DNA of 64,000 nt from Phocoena phocoena (lineage: Eukaryota; Chordata; Mammalia; Artiodactyla; Phocoenidae): NCBI RefSeq assembly GCF_963924675.1, contig NC_089227.1, positions 49,284,080-49,348,079 on the forward strand. The letters run 5' to 3'. Below the pieces are notes generated by a model, which worked only from the letters and a program-made list of their open reading frames with translations, had not been told where the DNA came from and did no database searches. Positions 40,401-55,400 of the stretch are shown one piece after another. Positions within the stretch are counted from its first letter, which is position 1, and every line of letters begins with the position of its first letter. The position numbers and the translations under genes are program-made.

Positions 40401-43400
40401 GAAAAAGGTAAACAACAAGAGCTTTGGAAACACAAAAAGGAGGTGCAGGAAAATTAATTCTGTGGCAGGTTCAGTTCAAAGATTTTCAATTATTTTAAAT
40501 AAATATTTGCCGTTATCTTCTGAATGTAGTAGTGCCTGCTAAGGTTGTTAGCCAATATTTAAAATGTCTCATTTACTGTGTAATAATTACACACTGGGCC
40601 AGATTTAAACAAGGCAACCTGCACATTTTTCATCACCAAAATATGTCAAGGTTATAAACTAATGCTGTACTTTTTCTGTCAAAAATTTGAATAATATACA
40701 ATATGTTTATCATATCAAAGCTTAAAATTAATGTATTTTAAATAAGGTGGTGGGGCACACAAAAAGCTAATATCAATAATATGTTGGATTTTTTATGGAT
40801 ACTTTTCAAAGTAATGTTATTTATGTATTTTATACAGAGAGAATGAATTTTACATTTACAAAAACAAATAAATTTTAAAAGAAACAGACTCCTCCCCCAA
40901 AAGGTTGACTTACTGAATCATTCCGACCAAAAAAGGTATATATTGCATACAAGTAATAATCAAATAGCTGAGACATGAAATGGATAACATCAAAAGCAAT
41001 TGGTTTAAGAATGTTCATCATCTGCATATATTTACCTGAAAAGAAAAAAAAGTAAATAGAAAATTAAAATCTGTTAGTCTATAATTATTAAGAAACCATA
41101 AAATTACTTTACCAAAATATTTTTTTAATGAAATATTACATTCCTCAGTCACACCAGCCATGCCTCAAGTACTCAACAGTAACTTGTAGCTAGTGGCTAC
41201 TGTACTGGACAGCACTGATACAGAACAGTTATACCATCTTGGAAAGTACTACTGGATGGCACTGATATAAAAAAATACCTACGAAGATTTTTCATATCAT
41301 TATATTTTACTGTTTGTCTTATATTTATGGAACTCTTAAACTAACTCTTCTACAATGACACTGTACAAACAACACAGTTCCTCATTTCTTGGAGATTCCA
41401 TTTCTAACAATGTCTTCAAAAATGTTTAGGTGTAATAAAACAAAAGACAATGTACTTGAGGAAGAGTGGGGTCTTTTCATAAGCTTATACACACATAGCA
41501 AAAGTAAAAAAACAACAAGAAAAAGGACACGTGGAAGACACTTCCCATTCCCCTGAATCCTAGCCCTGTGAAATCTAGCATCAGAGGCTAAGAACATTTC
41601 TTTATCACTACATCACTCAAGAGCTCAATACTCGCAAAGTGCCAAGAACATATCTTCCTCATTCCTTCCTTTGGAAGATGCCAATATTCCACTCTTTTTC
41701 CTCTAAACATATGACACAGTTACAGAAAAAAATTTAAAAACCAAAATGCCTGCATTCATAAACTTATTAATGTGTTTGAAGGGTGCATGGGAGATGGGCT
41801 GAATCAAATAATAAACAATAATGAGTCCCTAATTGTGTTTATTTTTTATAGGAAATAATTGGGAAAGAAGCATATCTATAAAAAAATGCTCTTCTGCAGA
41901 AGATATTAAAACAGGCCATTTGTTTTATTTCCAAATGAGCAAATAATTCAGGTGCTGGCTCTATTTTATGTAACTGCTATAAATTTTAAATTGGTACTAT
42001 TGAGGACACCAGGATTCAAGAGAAAACACATTAACTGCAATAGGAAAAAGTGACAAATTTACTCGAATGGAAATGTCTACTATCAAAACCATTTCTTTAT
42101 TATCTAAGAACTCAGTCCATCCGTCTTAATTTACATGAGAAATGATTCTAAATAATAGATGGTCAGGAAGACATACACATCGTAAAGTAAAAACTATTCA
42201 ATTTAGATTCTGTTCTTATTCCTATTTACTAGTCTTTTGTTTCAGAATCATTCTTTGTAATTATTTCACATAACAAGACATTTAAAAAAAATCTCAATTG
42301 AAAAAAATTTGATAGTATGCTCCTAGAACATTCTGGATCACTGCAGATATTTCATTGACTGCAAACATAGCTATTTAAACTGTAACTATTTACACATTAA
42401 ATAATGTGATACTGTAAAGGAAAAAAATGAAAAAATGTTATATTACTTTAATCCATAAAAGAAAATTTTGAACAGGTGAATAGTAGAATGAGGAAGGATG
42501 CAAACTTTGGGGTTGATACATATCCAGAATAAAAAGCTCCTCTCCATTCCTAATAAGATGAACCACTATTCATATAATTCATCTTAAGAAAGGATATAAA
42601 AATGAATTCTTAATAGGTAAAAGCTGTTTTAAATGTGCATTCAGAAGGAAAAAATAACTAGATGGTCCCAAATGCTCTGAAAAAAATACATAATTATATT
42701 CATTCACTCATTCAATACATTCAACAAACACTCTTTGAAAGCTTACTATGTTCTTGGCATTGTGTTAAGACACAAGGAACTACACAGTCTCTGCTCTCTC
42801 ACAGAGCTCCTTCCATGACCTTAAATGGTCATACGTGGAAGGCAGCCATTGATAAGCAGGCTGCTAGTCTATTCAAATGTAGAAGAGTGAGAACTCTGCC
42901 TTTCCAGTTCAAGAGGGCAGAGTAGGCCTTTGGAGGCCTGAGGGAACTTATGCACCCCCTCAGACTTACTAAACTAAAAGAGAATTTTACAATGAATTAA
43001 AACATCTATGAAGAGAAGTGGGTGAGAAGGTAACAGCAGGTAGGTATGATCACCAGAAAATGAGAAATCTCAAAACATTTCTAGAGCAGGGGTTGGCAAA
43101 CCTTTCCTGTAAAGGACCAAAGACTAGATAGTTTAGGCTTTGTATGTCATTCAGTCTCTGTGGCAGATACTCATCTCTGCTGGTCTCTGTTTCAACTACT
43201 CAATTCTGCTGTCAGAGCACAAAAGCAGCCACAGACAGTATGTGAACAAATGAGCATGGTTGTATTCCAATAAAACGTTATTTACAAAAACAGGCAGTCA
43301 GATTGATTTGGCCTGCAGGCTATAGTTTCCCAACCCCTGTACTAGATGACAGACAGTAGATGGAAACAAGTTGATGGAAAAATGCAAAGAGAACCAAAGA

Positions 43401-46400
43401 AGGTGGAAGCTGTCCGATAGGATGTGACTGCTTAAAGCAGCAGCTACAGCAAGAGAACAGGAGCAAGAAATAGGGCAGAGAAAGGACGGATTAATTGAAG
43501 GTCTACATATGGGACAAACTACCTGTCCACATGCCCCCAGTTACTGTTCCTCCCCAGCAGTTATTACTGTAGCCCCCCCACCCCTTATTAGCAGTTTCAG
43601 TTACCCACGGTCAACCTCAGTCCAAGAATATTAAATAGAAAATTCCAGAAATAAACAATTCATAAGTTTTAAATCAAGTGTTGTTCTGAATAGCATGATG
43701 AAATCTCGTGCCATCTGGTGCCATCCCTTTGTCCCGCACATTCTGCCCATTAGTCACTTAGTAGCCATCTCAGTTATCAGATCAACTGTTGTGGTATCTC
43801 AGTGCTTGTGTTCAGGTAATCCTTATTTTATTTAATTATGGCCCCAAAACGCAAGAGTAGTGATGCTGGCAATTCAGGTATGCCAAAGAGAAGTTGTAAA
43901 GTGCTTCTTTCAAGTGAAAAGGTGAAAGCTCATGACTTAATAAAGAAAGAAAAAAAGTCGTATGGTGAGGTTGCTAAGATCTGTGGTAAGAATGAATCTT
44001 CTATCTGTGAAATTTGGAAGAAGGAAAAAGAAATTCATGCTAGTTCTGTTGTCACACCTCACACTGCAAAAGATACAGCCACAGCGATAAGTGCTTAGCT
44101 AAAATGGCAAAGGCATTAAATCTGTACAATAAGATATTGTGAGAGAGACTACATTTATATAACTTTATTATAGTATATTGTTATAATTTTTCTATTTTTA
44201 TTATTAGTTTTTGTTGTTAATTTCTTCCTGTGCCTAATTTATAAATTAGACTTTATTATAGGTATGTATGTATAAGAAAAGACATAGTATATATAGGGTT
44301 TGCTACTATCTGTGGTTTCAGGCATCCACAGGGGATACCTTGGAACATATCCCCCACAAATAAGGGGGGACTACTGTAGAGGCTGCCAGAATTTTCCCAC
44401 AGACAAAAACAATAAAACCCCCTAGGATTCCTCTTCGAAAGAAATAAACAACCCCCCCCACCCCTCAAATTGAGCAAACTTAAGAAAATAAATTAGAAAA
44501 GCTAAGGTTTCTAGTGTGGATATTGGCACCACAGATTAAATTCTATCTCATTCTGGGAATTTAGGGATCTGTCCCCATAATGTAAAGGCTACCAATAAAT
44601 CCACCCAGACCTGCCCTACTCTATACATAAAGTTCCTAGTCAGGATTCATTCTAAGGAGAAAGAGCCAGCTCCAACACAATTCTAGTTACTCAGCAGAGA
44701 ACACCCACAATGGCTATATAGGCCTTCTATTTTAGGGAAGAATAATCAAACATCACCAGGCCCATGAGGAAAATTCAGAGACTGAACGTAAAAAGAAAAG
44801 CTGGTCCCAGAGAAAATAAAATAATTGAAGGTAAGGAAGAGAAATACAGTAATTATATAAAACCCTATAAAAGGTGAATATGGCGGGAAAAAACACAGAT
44901 TATAAAGGGTTCTTAAAGATTTAAAGTCAATAAAAATGTGATTTTTTAAATAAAAAATTAAAGAAATGGGAAAAAGGAAGTCTTCCAGAAGGTACAGCAA
45001 AAAGAATATAGAAAAATATTAGAAAAATATGACAGACATAAAGGGCCAACCTAAGAGACTAAACACTTGAGTAAGGGGAAATCAAAGAAAGAGATTAAAG
45101 AAAATGGGGATGTGGAAATCCTCAAAGAAACAGTAGTATCAGTCACAGCTGAGGAGCACATGAACCTTCAGATTGAAAGGGTCATGAACTACCCAACACA
45201 CTTAATGAAAAAGAACTCACACATAGATACATCAATAGAGAATTTTGAAACATCAAGGGAAAAAACACTAAAAGGTTTCAGAGAGAGGGAGAGAGAGAAG
45301 AAATTCACCTACAATAAAATGAATAGAACATTAGAGGTTTTAACTTTCTGAGGAAAAGTAATATTTAACGGCAATTCTATAGCCAACTAAACTGTCACTC
45401 CCTGAAAGAGCAGAATAAAGACATATTTAGAATGACAGGATTCAAAACATTTCCTTCTTATCACCCTTTTCTGGGCAATTACAACTAGAAGAAAGACAAA
45501 CAGAAACAAACCAAGAGATTGCCTTCACACTCCTGGTAGGGAGCAGTGGGTGGGTGGGAGACACCTGCTTTTCGCCGCAAGTTCTTCTTTACTATTTAAT
45601 GTGTTGCTGTGAGAGGTGCTACCTTGATAAAACATAGAGGCATGGTTCTAAAGTTAGCCAGCCTAGTTGGAAAAATGTGGTCAGTGGCTCAAGATATGGT
45701 TCAGATGCATACCACCCTCTCTCTTCCTCTCCAGAGTTCCCTGTAGAGGGCAGAGAGAGAGCAGTGGACACAGCATGCTCTGGGAACACGGAGGAAGGTT
45801 ACCCAATACACAGTCCAGATAACCACAAAAGATGTCTCTTCCCAAATTACAAACTGCGAGAAGTTCTCCTCCTGCCTCCAACCTATATTATAACCTTGCT
45901 GAACTCTGTCCAGGGATTAATGCTCCAGATGTCCTCCACTGGCTGTGAAGCATGAAAGTTAAGAATGTACTGGCTCTAAGATCAGACAACCTGGTTCTGC
46001 CACTTACCAGCTGTGTGACAGACATAAGGCAAGTTATTTATTTCTGAGCTTCAATTTAGTTTGTAAAAAGGGTACTATGAAGAATTCATGAGAAAATTCA
46101 TGTGAAGTGTTTACATAGCACATAATAAAAGAGCAAGAAGTCTTAGCTACCCCTGCTATTATTTTAAAATAAATATACTTATGATGAATGCAAAAAGGGA
46201 GAAGTATGTACAGGATGTTACGTGAAGGGAATCTAGCCTAATCTAGAGATGAGGAAAAGCTTCACAGGGGAAGCACTGTTTAAACTCTCATCCTTTGCAG
46301 CAACATGGATGGACCTAGAGATTATCATACTAAGCAAAGTCAGAGAAAGACAAATATCACACGATATCACTTATATGTGGAATCCAAAAAACTGATACAA

Positions 46401-49400
46401 ATGAACTTACTTACAAAACAGAAATAGACTCACAGACATAGAAAATGAACTTATGGTTACCAAAAGCGGGGGAGGGATAATTAGGAATTTGGGGTTACAA
46501 ACTACTATATATAAAATAAATAACAAGGACCTACTGTACAGCACAGGGAACTATATTCAATACCTTGTAATAACCTATAATGGAAAAGAATTTGAAAAAG
46601 AAATATATACATATATATGTATGTATATATGTATGTGTGTATATATCTATATATAACTAAATCACTTTGCTTTACACCTGAAACATTGTAAATCAACTGT
46701 ACTTCAATTAAAAAAACCCCTCTCTCACCCTAAACCTAGACCATGAGTCCTTATACTCAAGGGAAAGAGACACAGAGGGACTGGCAAAGAAACCAAGCAA
46801 GTAGCAGCATAGATGGACAAGGACTATAACCAAGAGGAACAGACGGGGCCTGACTTACTAGCTCATCGTAGGAAACGCAGAGAGAGGAGCGTGATTACCA
46901 CAGGAAAGGCGGCCCAGGGGAATTCAGTCAGTGAGCCACAACCCCTATGCAGAGGAGCGAACACAGGGTAAAAAGAAGTGCTGGAAGTGTGTGTGTGTAC
47001 ACACACGTGCATGGGTCGGGGGTGGGGGTGAGAGGCTCCTTCCGTTGTGGATTATTACAAGAGAGGAGCAAAAAGTGTTTCTCTAGCACTCAGATTTTAC
47101 AAATTAAGTTTTGTCGTCCAGTGTATATTGAGCATCTACAAAAGCGAAAAGCACTTGACTGGGTGCTCTATATGCTGCAAAGATGACAAACTCTCTCCTC
47201 ATGTAGGAGCTGACAATCTGATGGGGCAAAAGCAAGAACAGAATCTGAGCTGGAAGGATGTTCGTTATCCTTACTACAGTGCACTAAGTTGAGAGATCAT
47301 CAATGGGTATAAAGAGCACATAAAGGCAAACTGGAAATGCTATAAATGAGGAAGGAGACTTGGAGGTCAGGAGTTTTGTTTATACCTCAGGGTATTTTAA
47401 TTTTTAACCATTTTCATGCATTACTTTTTCAATTTAAAACACTCCATGATAAAATAAAAATATCAATGCCCCACCTAAAAGAATGTACCAATGAAGGAGA
47501 TTTCGTCCCTCCTACTTCTGTGTTCATCATATACACTGCAACTCAGCCACAGTATGACTAAATATCCCTTATGTACATACTCTGGTTTAATGTTAAGTCC
47601 TGTGCATGTGCTGGTGTGTATTTTTTCCAGCTGCTAAAGTAATAATTTTGTTGTAAGGTCTGTAGGTTTTACAAACATGGGTTTCGGCAACCTATTTTCT
47701 GCCCCTCAGACCTATCACACCCGCTCAAGTGAGAGCTGCCTCCTTGGATACCAAGGCTACTTCAGTGATGAGACACATTCCCTAAAATTTCTCTGTCTCT
47801 GTCTGCAAGAAATCATCAGGCTAACAGGATTTTCTATTTTCACAAGCAAGCATTCTGATTGGTCCTCTGCACTTGTGAAAAACGCCAAGTCTTCAGATTT
47901 AGGTACCACCTGGGGCTGGGAAGCCCCATTAACACTCTTTTGTTTAATATCTCCTAATTATGCCAAATAAATATCACTTAAAAACAACATTTTGAATATG
48001 CCTTTAATGTTCTAAAATGTGTCTCCCAACCACTGAGTAAATTAGTTCCTTCATCTTCCCAGGCACCAAAAATTAATCTATCTTATTCATACAACTGTAC
48101 TTCTGGCCTTGTAGGAAGAGACATTACTTTTGTCAGTTTATAGTCTTCAAGCACCTCTATGCAATAACAACCGTGGTTGGAATAGTGCATTTACTAGTTG
48201 GAGACCCCTTAGTGAGTGGTTCCCTTAAAGTTCTATTTTATGAATATGTACAATATGAAGATAAAGACATCCCAGGGAGAAAGTGGTAGGCATGAAAGTC
48301 TACTGGGGAATAATGGCAGCACCTACTCCCAGCCCTAAATGGAAAGACATGAAAGTTAAATTTTCATACTAGGCCTTGTTTCCTAATTGCAACTCTAGTA
48401 AAAGATCTAGTGGGAAGAAGACTGAAATGACAACGGTCAGATTCTCTTCCCTGAGTAAGGTTTTATTCAGGACTGCTCTGGCTTTATATGGCTGATTACC
48501 AAAGGCCCATAAGAATGCAGCTTTTCTGTTTCTGTAAGGCCACTGTTAGAAAACAGTGTCCACCGTGTTGGTCAGTAATCCTTATATAAGAATTCGTTGT
48601 GACTGTCCTCTGAACTTAGCACCAGCAGCACACTTCTGTCATTATAATATCCCTTCTTAGATAATGAGAATAGCACAAGGCATTGTTTCTTCATTTCCTT
48701 ATGCCTATCAAGAAGTGAAGATTTGGATTTGCCTGCACTGACCTGAAAAAAACATGACTTCCCCCTCCCCAATTTTGTTGTGGCTTTATATCTGATTTGA
48801 GTGAATGTATGTCTTTTACAGTAAAAAGCAATATGATGACCTCTAGTCCGTTTTGAACTAGGTAAGGAAAAAAAATTATACAGCCACTTAAATGTGGTTG
48901 ATTGTACAATTTTCCCCAATTATCTGCTCTTCCCCACCTCCACTCTTGTAAGAGGATTATGCATCCTTGTCCACTGCCCTGGACTGGTTGTGCCTTCCTG
49001 TGACAGAAGTACAAGTACACTTCTCTCTTCCAGTCAAGCCTGACTTGCTATGACCAGTGACATGTCAGGGTGGCACATCAGAGTGGCAGCTTTAAGAGTC
49101 ATAACATGGTTCAGCTCTACTCTTCTCCCCTAATCCCAGATTGGTGCTACTTTTTCAGCCTGCATCTCAGAACGAAGACATACATGGGGCAGAACTAAGA
49201 TGATCAGGAGTCAATATGCATCATGATAAACCTCTGGGTTGAAAGCCACTGATATGTTAGGGTGTTTTGTTACTTCAGCATAACCGAGCAAAAGCTGACT
49301 TCATTCAACTACATCTCAAGCGTGTATCCAGACACCAAAAACTACAGTGAGTACCGAAGACTGAGGAGGATGACAAGGACTTTGGAATATCCATCAGTGA

Positions 49401-52400
49401 GGACCATATAAGGCAACTGAGCACACTGACCCTGAAGAATGGACTGGGGAAGGGGAAGTACAAGCAAAGGAAGGACAGTATACCTACCACCACATATCTG
49501 AAAAGTGACCACATGGAAAAGTAGGAGAAAAAAGTATAGACTTACTCTTTTTGCTTTTAAGGGCATAACTAAGACCAGAGGGTAGAATTAGAGACAGAGA
49601 CAGAAATAGAGATTTTGGTTTACCATGAGGACAAGATTTCTACCAATTAAATCAGTCTAATAGCAGAATTGCTTCCAGCAATTGTAAGACATAAAACAGA
49701 GGCTAGATGGCCATCACATATCAGATGCAGTAAAGAAAGAAATGCTCATTCTATGGTAAATTATACCAGATGACCTCTTCAGAATTCTTCTAATTCTGAT
49801 TCTGTAAATTCTAGAGACTAACTCATGATGCTAGGTTCAGTTAGCATTCTTGGATAAAGAAGGAAAGCTAATTCCCCAGCAATAATCAGCCAAACAATAG
49901 CTTTTTAGAATCTGTCATTTTTCTGTGTCATAGAAATACATAATTTTTCTTTTCTGCTCAGTTCATTATTATAATTTTCCACACTATTTTCCCTAAAAGA
50001 AAGTGGGAACTTCTTAAAAAAGTCTTCTTTACCCTATTCATTAATGAAATTTAGAAATTATCTTCAGGAACACAGACTATTTTATCAGAGCTAAGAGTAA
50101 TTAAACCAGGCAACAGGAAATTATCATCTCCATAAACAGAAGACAGAGATCTTTACAGAACATCACTAAGATTCTTGACTGGTATAGATGACTTAATTAA
50201 CATGAGAAGACATCTCTATAACTTATTTGTCAAATGTACAGACCTATTTGTGAAATACAAAGGTTGAGATAGCATATAAAATTTTGAAATACTGATATTA
50301 AAAAATCCATAACATCTTCAAACCTAAATATTTCATACGGCATTTCTTCATGCTATTTGCCTTCTACAAAATCATCAATAAAGGTCTTATCTGTAATAAG
50401 AACATTTCCTATGGTGTGAACATTTAGCTTATAGAACTCTTGTGTCTGAAAAAGCCAGAAAACCACTAATCACTCTGCCTATCTGACAAGAAGATTGCAA
50501 AGATCAATGAAACAATTAAGTATAAAATATTGTGCAAATATAAAACTGGTATTATCATCATCCTACATGTACCTCTAACTCACAGAGAATTTTTCCACTA
50601 CATTTCTATTAATTGGAATATTTTAGGAAAAGTGGAAGATACAAATTTTAAGTAGTTAACTAAAAAAGAAAAACTGACATTAATATTAGTATTATACTAT
50701 TCGGAACAATTAAGATGAGAAGGCACTGACATATGACCATCTTAAATCACTCACTGTGGTGGGCCCTGGAGTACCCAATGAAAACCCATTTGGTAACAAA
50801 TGTAGACTAATTTAACTGCTATAATAATGTTTTTTTTAAAAGGTGTAGCTACTTACCAACAAGTCTTATTACATTCAGTGTTGTATTTGTTAAGATGGGT
50901 GCATTCACTTTATTTAGACTGTAATCTGATTTCTTCCTGCTTTTTAGAGTCTCTCGAGAAACGCTTAATATGAGAAAACAAAACAGATTTGCAATTAGGG
51001 TTGTCAAGTAGTAAATCAATAAGTAACTCAGCTTAGGATCTAATTTGCTAATTAGTTACTGAAAATCACCAATTAGTTACTGAAAATCTTACCACTTATT
51101 GGCTGGGGATATAGAGATTATCCTCCTGTCCTTACAGAGCTTACAGTCCAGAGGGGAAGAGAAATCAGTAAACAGAGAAATAAAGTACTATAATGTATTT
51201 CTTTGGTTCTCAGACATTAATTAACAACCATTAAAAGAAGCTATGTCACTATATTGTAGCAATGTTTTCTTAGGTCAGTCTCCCAAGGCAATAGAAATAA
51301 AAGCAAAAATAAACAGATGGTACCTAATCAAACGTATAAGCTTTTGCACAGTAAAGGAAACCATAAACAAAATGAAAAGACAACCTATAGAATGGGAGAA
51401 AATATTTGCAAATGATGTGACTGACAAGGGCTTAATTTCCAAAATATACAAACAGCTCATACAACTCAATAACAAAAAGACAACAACCCAATCAAAAAAT
51501 GGGCAGAAGACCTAAATAGACATTTCTCCAAAGAAGACATACAGATGGCCAACAGGCACATGAAAAGATGCTCAGCATTGCTAATTATTAGAGAAATGCA
51601 AATCAAAACTACAATGAGGTATCAGCTCACACCAGTCAGAATGGCCATCATCAAAAAGTCTACAAATAATAAATGCTGGAGATGGTATGGAGAAAAGGGA
51701 AGCCTCTTGCACTGTTGGTGGGAATGTAAATTGATACAGCCACTATGGAGAGCAGTATGGAGGGTCCTTAAAAAACTAAAACTAGAGTTACCACATGATC
51801 CAGCAATCCCACTACTGGGCATATATCCAGAAAAGCCAAAATCTCTATTTCAAAAAGATACATGCACCCCAAATGTTAACAGTGGCATTATTTACAACAG
51901 CCAAGACACTGAAGCAACTTAAGTGTCCATCAACAGATGAGTAGATAAAGAAGATGTGGTGTATATATACAATGGAATATTACTCATCCATAAAAAAGAA
52001 TGAAATAATGCCATTTGCAGCAACATGGATGGGCCTAGAGATTATCACACTAAGTGAAGTAAGTCAGACAAAGACAAATATTATATGATATCACTTATAT
52101 GTGGGATCTAAAAAATAGTACAAATGAACTTATTTACAAAACAGAAACAGACTCACAGACATAGAAAACAAACTTATGGTTACCAAAGGAGAAGTAGCGG
52201 GGGATAAGCTGGGAGTGTGGGATTAACAGATGCATAAAAATAGATATAAAATAGATAAACAACAAGCATTTACTGTATAGCATGGGGGACTATATTCAAT
52301 ACCTTATAATAAACTATAATGGAAAAGAATTTTTAAAAAGAATATATATACACATATATGTATAAGCAAATCACTTTGCTGTACACTGAAAACTAACACA

Positions 52401-55400
52401 ATATTGTAAATCAACTATACTTCAATAAAAAACAAATAAATAAAATAATAAACAAAAAAAGAAGTTATGTCACTTAAAAAAATGTTCTAGGAAAATTATA
52501 CATCAACTGTACCAAGCATTCTGATTTCAGACCTACAAATATGCAAAATACCTTCCTTAGAATCTGGATTAGGCATAAAGTATAATGGTAAAGTCTGGAG
52601 TTGGGGGGCAGCACTAGATTCAAAGAAAAAGTAGAAGTTATACGGTAAGTACAGAAAAAAAGGGGACAACATGTAATAAGATCGGAAGTAAGAGAACAGA
52701 GTACGCTTAAAGAAGCGCAAGGAGTTGACAGTGGTAGCCTGGAGAATGAGTGGGCAGAGGGAAATGTGATAAGAAAGGAGGTAAATGAAGGTCAGATCAC
52801 TGAAAGGAATTGAACCTCATGATTATAACGAGTATGAACCATATCTTAAATGCAGTGGTGAGCCATTAAACATTTTAACCAGGAAAATAACATGATCAAA
52901 TTTGTATATAAAAGAAAAATCTAAATTTGTATCCAAGAACAGATTAGAAAGGGTTAAGACTAGAAATGGGAAGCCACGGTAAGGAGGCTGATTCAATAAT
53001 CTGGCCCAGAAATTTCTGCATGAACTAGGATGGTAGCAGTGAAATACAAGAAATTTTGATAAATTCAACAGACACTTAGAAGTTGGAATTGATATACTGG
53101 TCAACTGGTTAACTGCAATCAGTAGTTTACATTGTGTATATTTCTTAGGGGTAGGTTAAAGACAGTTTAAGAGGCTGCATAACCCTACAAAGAATGCGAG
53201 GACACACACATACAGTGGCAGACGTTTGTTCACTTCAACTTAATTAGACCTTTTCTTTTAGTAAAAACATACTCAAAACACCTAATGAAAAAGTCCAACA
53301 AAATAGTTCTATTCAGTTCATAATGGATCATAGATGTAGATAATTAAATACCACATATTTGTGTAAACCAATGGAAACAAATTTCCCCAATTAAAATATC
53401 CCCAATTATATGAGTTGTTCACTTTTGAGGTGAGAGATTACATCAATCAGGGTGTCAAATCAATCAAGTATTCACTAGGTACTTTGGGGGTAAAGGGTAG
53501 GGAAGACTATACTTAAATCTATCATTAAAAATAAAGTATATTTGTGGTCACTCAATATCTGATACTCAGTCATGAAACTACCTCACTCACAAATCAGAAT
53601 CAGGCCCAATTTAAAGAAGGTGACAAAAATTCTTATACAGTTACAACAGTTTTTGAAGAAGACAGTTTATCATAAAACAAAACTCAAGTACAAAAATAGG
53701 AACCTTAATAGAAGGCTCAAAATATCAATGACATTGGGAAGATTTTTCTATATTTACTAGATTGAGGCAGCAAAGCCACATACAAAACAAATGACTATTT
53801 TCCTCCTTGAGAAAAAGGAAATCAATGTGAAACATAAATTGATCTATGTGAAGCATAAACCGCCTCCAAAGGCGGCACTGATTCTATAAATCAAAAGTTT
53901 GTTTTTCTGCAAAAACCACTGATCTCTAGATTAAGAGCTCTTGGGTTATACCCATTATCAAAAAAACTACATTTTTAGCCTTTCAGGAATCATTTTTAAA
54001 ATACATTAATTTCTCAGGGTATGTGCCCAGTAGTGGGATTGCTGAGAGTCATGTAACACAATGTTCACTGCAGCTCTATTTACAATAGCCAGGACATGGA
54101 AGCAACCTAAGTGTCCATCAACAGATGAATGGATAAAGAAGATGTGGCACATATATACAATGGAATATTACTCAGCCATAAAAAGAAATGAAACTGAGGT
54201 ATCTGTAGTGAGGTGGATGGACCTAGAAACTGTCATACAGATTGAAGCCAGAAAGAGAAAAATAAATACCGTATGCTAACACATATATATGGAACCAAAA
54301 AAAAAAAAAAAAAAAAAAGGTTCTGAAGAACCTAGGGGCAAGACAGGAATAAAGATGCAGACATAGGGAACAGACTTGAGGACACGGGGAGGGGGAAGGG
54401 TAAGCTGGGATGAAGTGAGAGAGTGGCATGGACATATATACACTACCAAATGTAAAACAGATAGCTAGTGGGAAGCAGCCACATAGCACAGGGAGATCAG
54501 CTTGGTGCTTTGTGACCACCTAGAGGGGTTGGATAGGGAGGGTGGGAGGGAAATGCAAGAGGGAGGAGATATGGGGATACATGTATAGCTGATTCACTTT
54601 GTTATAAGGCAGAAACTAACACACCATTGTAAAGCAATTATACTCCAATAAAGATGTTTAAAAAAAAAAAACAAACAGTAACTTCTGTCACATGACACTA
54701 TAACCAAAAGAAAAGTTTAATGAGTTTTTTTCCTTAACCTTTCAAGTAAATCCTATATGTTAAACGTGCAACATAAAATGAGAAATACCATAAATTCCAA
54801 GAATAAATACCTTTTCACAGGAGCATCGCCTGTCTGCTCATCAACATAATCTTGTTTTAGTTCCTCAGGAACATCACTGTCACTGTCATACTCCTGATAG
54901 GCACTTTTTTCTTGTTCATCAGATTCATACTGAAAAGAACACAGTATATTATTCAACAATGGGCACGAAGAACCAACCTTTCTTGGAGTCTTTCAACACA
55001 GTAAAAAAGTATCCAATTTTATAAGAAGTACATTACAGATGAAAGTTCTTAATAACTGAGCTTTAATTTTGCCATCAAGAAATCATATTAACTTTCCATT
55101 TTCTTCTTTATCATCCTACCTTAACCAGCTCAAAAGAAAATACAAACATCATATTTCAAATGCTTATAAATGCCCAAAAGAATCTCCATATAAACAAATG
55201 AAAACAAACACATACCCTGCTAGACCTTAGAACAGGAAAAGAGTGTTTATTTGATTAAAAAAACTCTTCCTTCAAGTGGTTTCATCCTATTTATTTCCAT
55301 TTTGCTAGTTCATTATAAAAAGCTTGAGAATACAATTCTGGTACGCTGGAAGTATTAAGTCAGCTTAATTAAACACAACACACATGCTAATATTCTATCT

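Noticed and set aside
51545..51922. 125-codon ORF as a gene
   Set aside because: It is the C-terminal part of L1 ORF2 in a truncated, TSD-flanked element.
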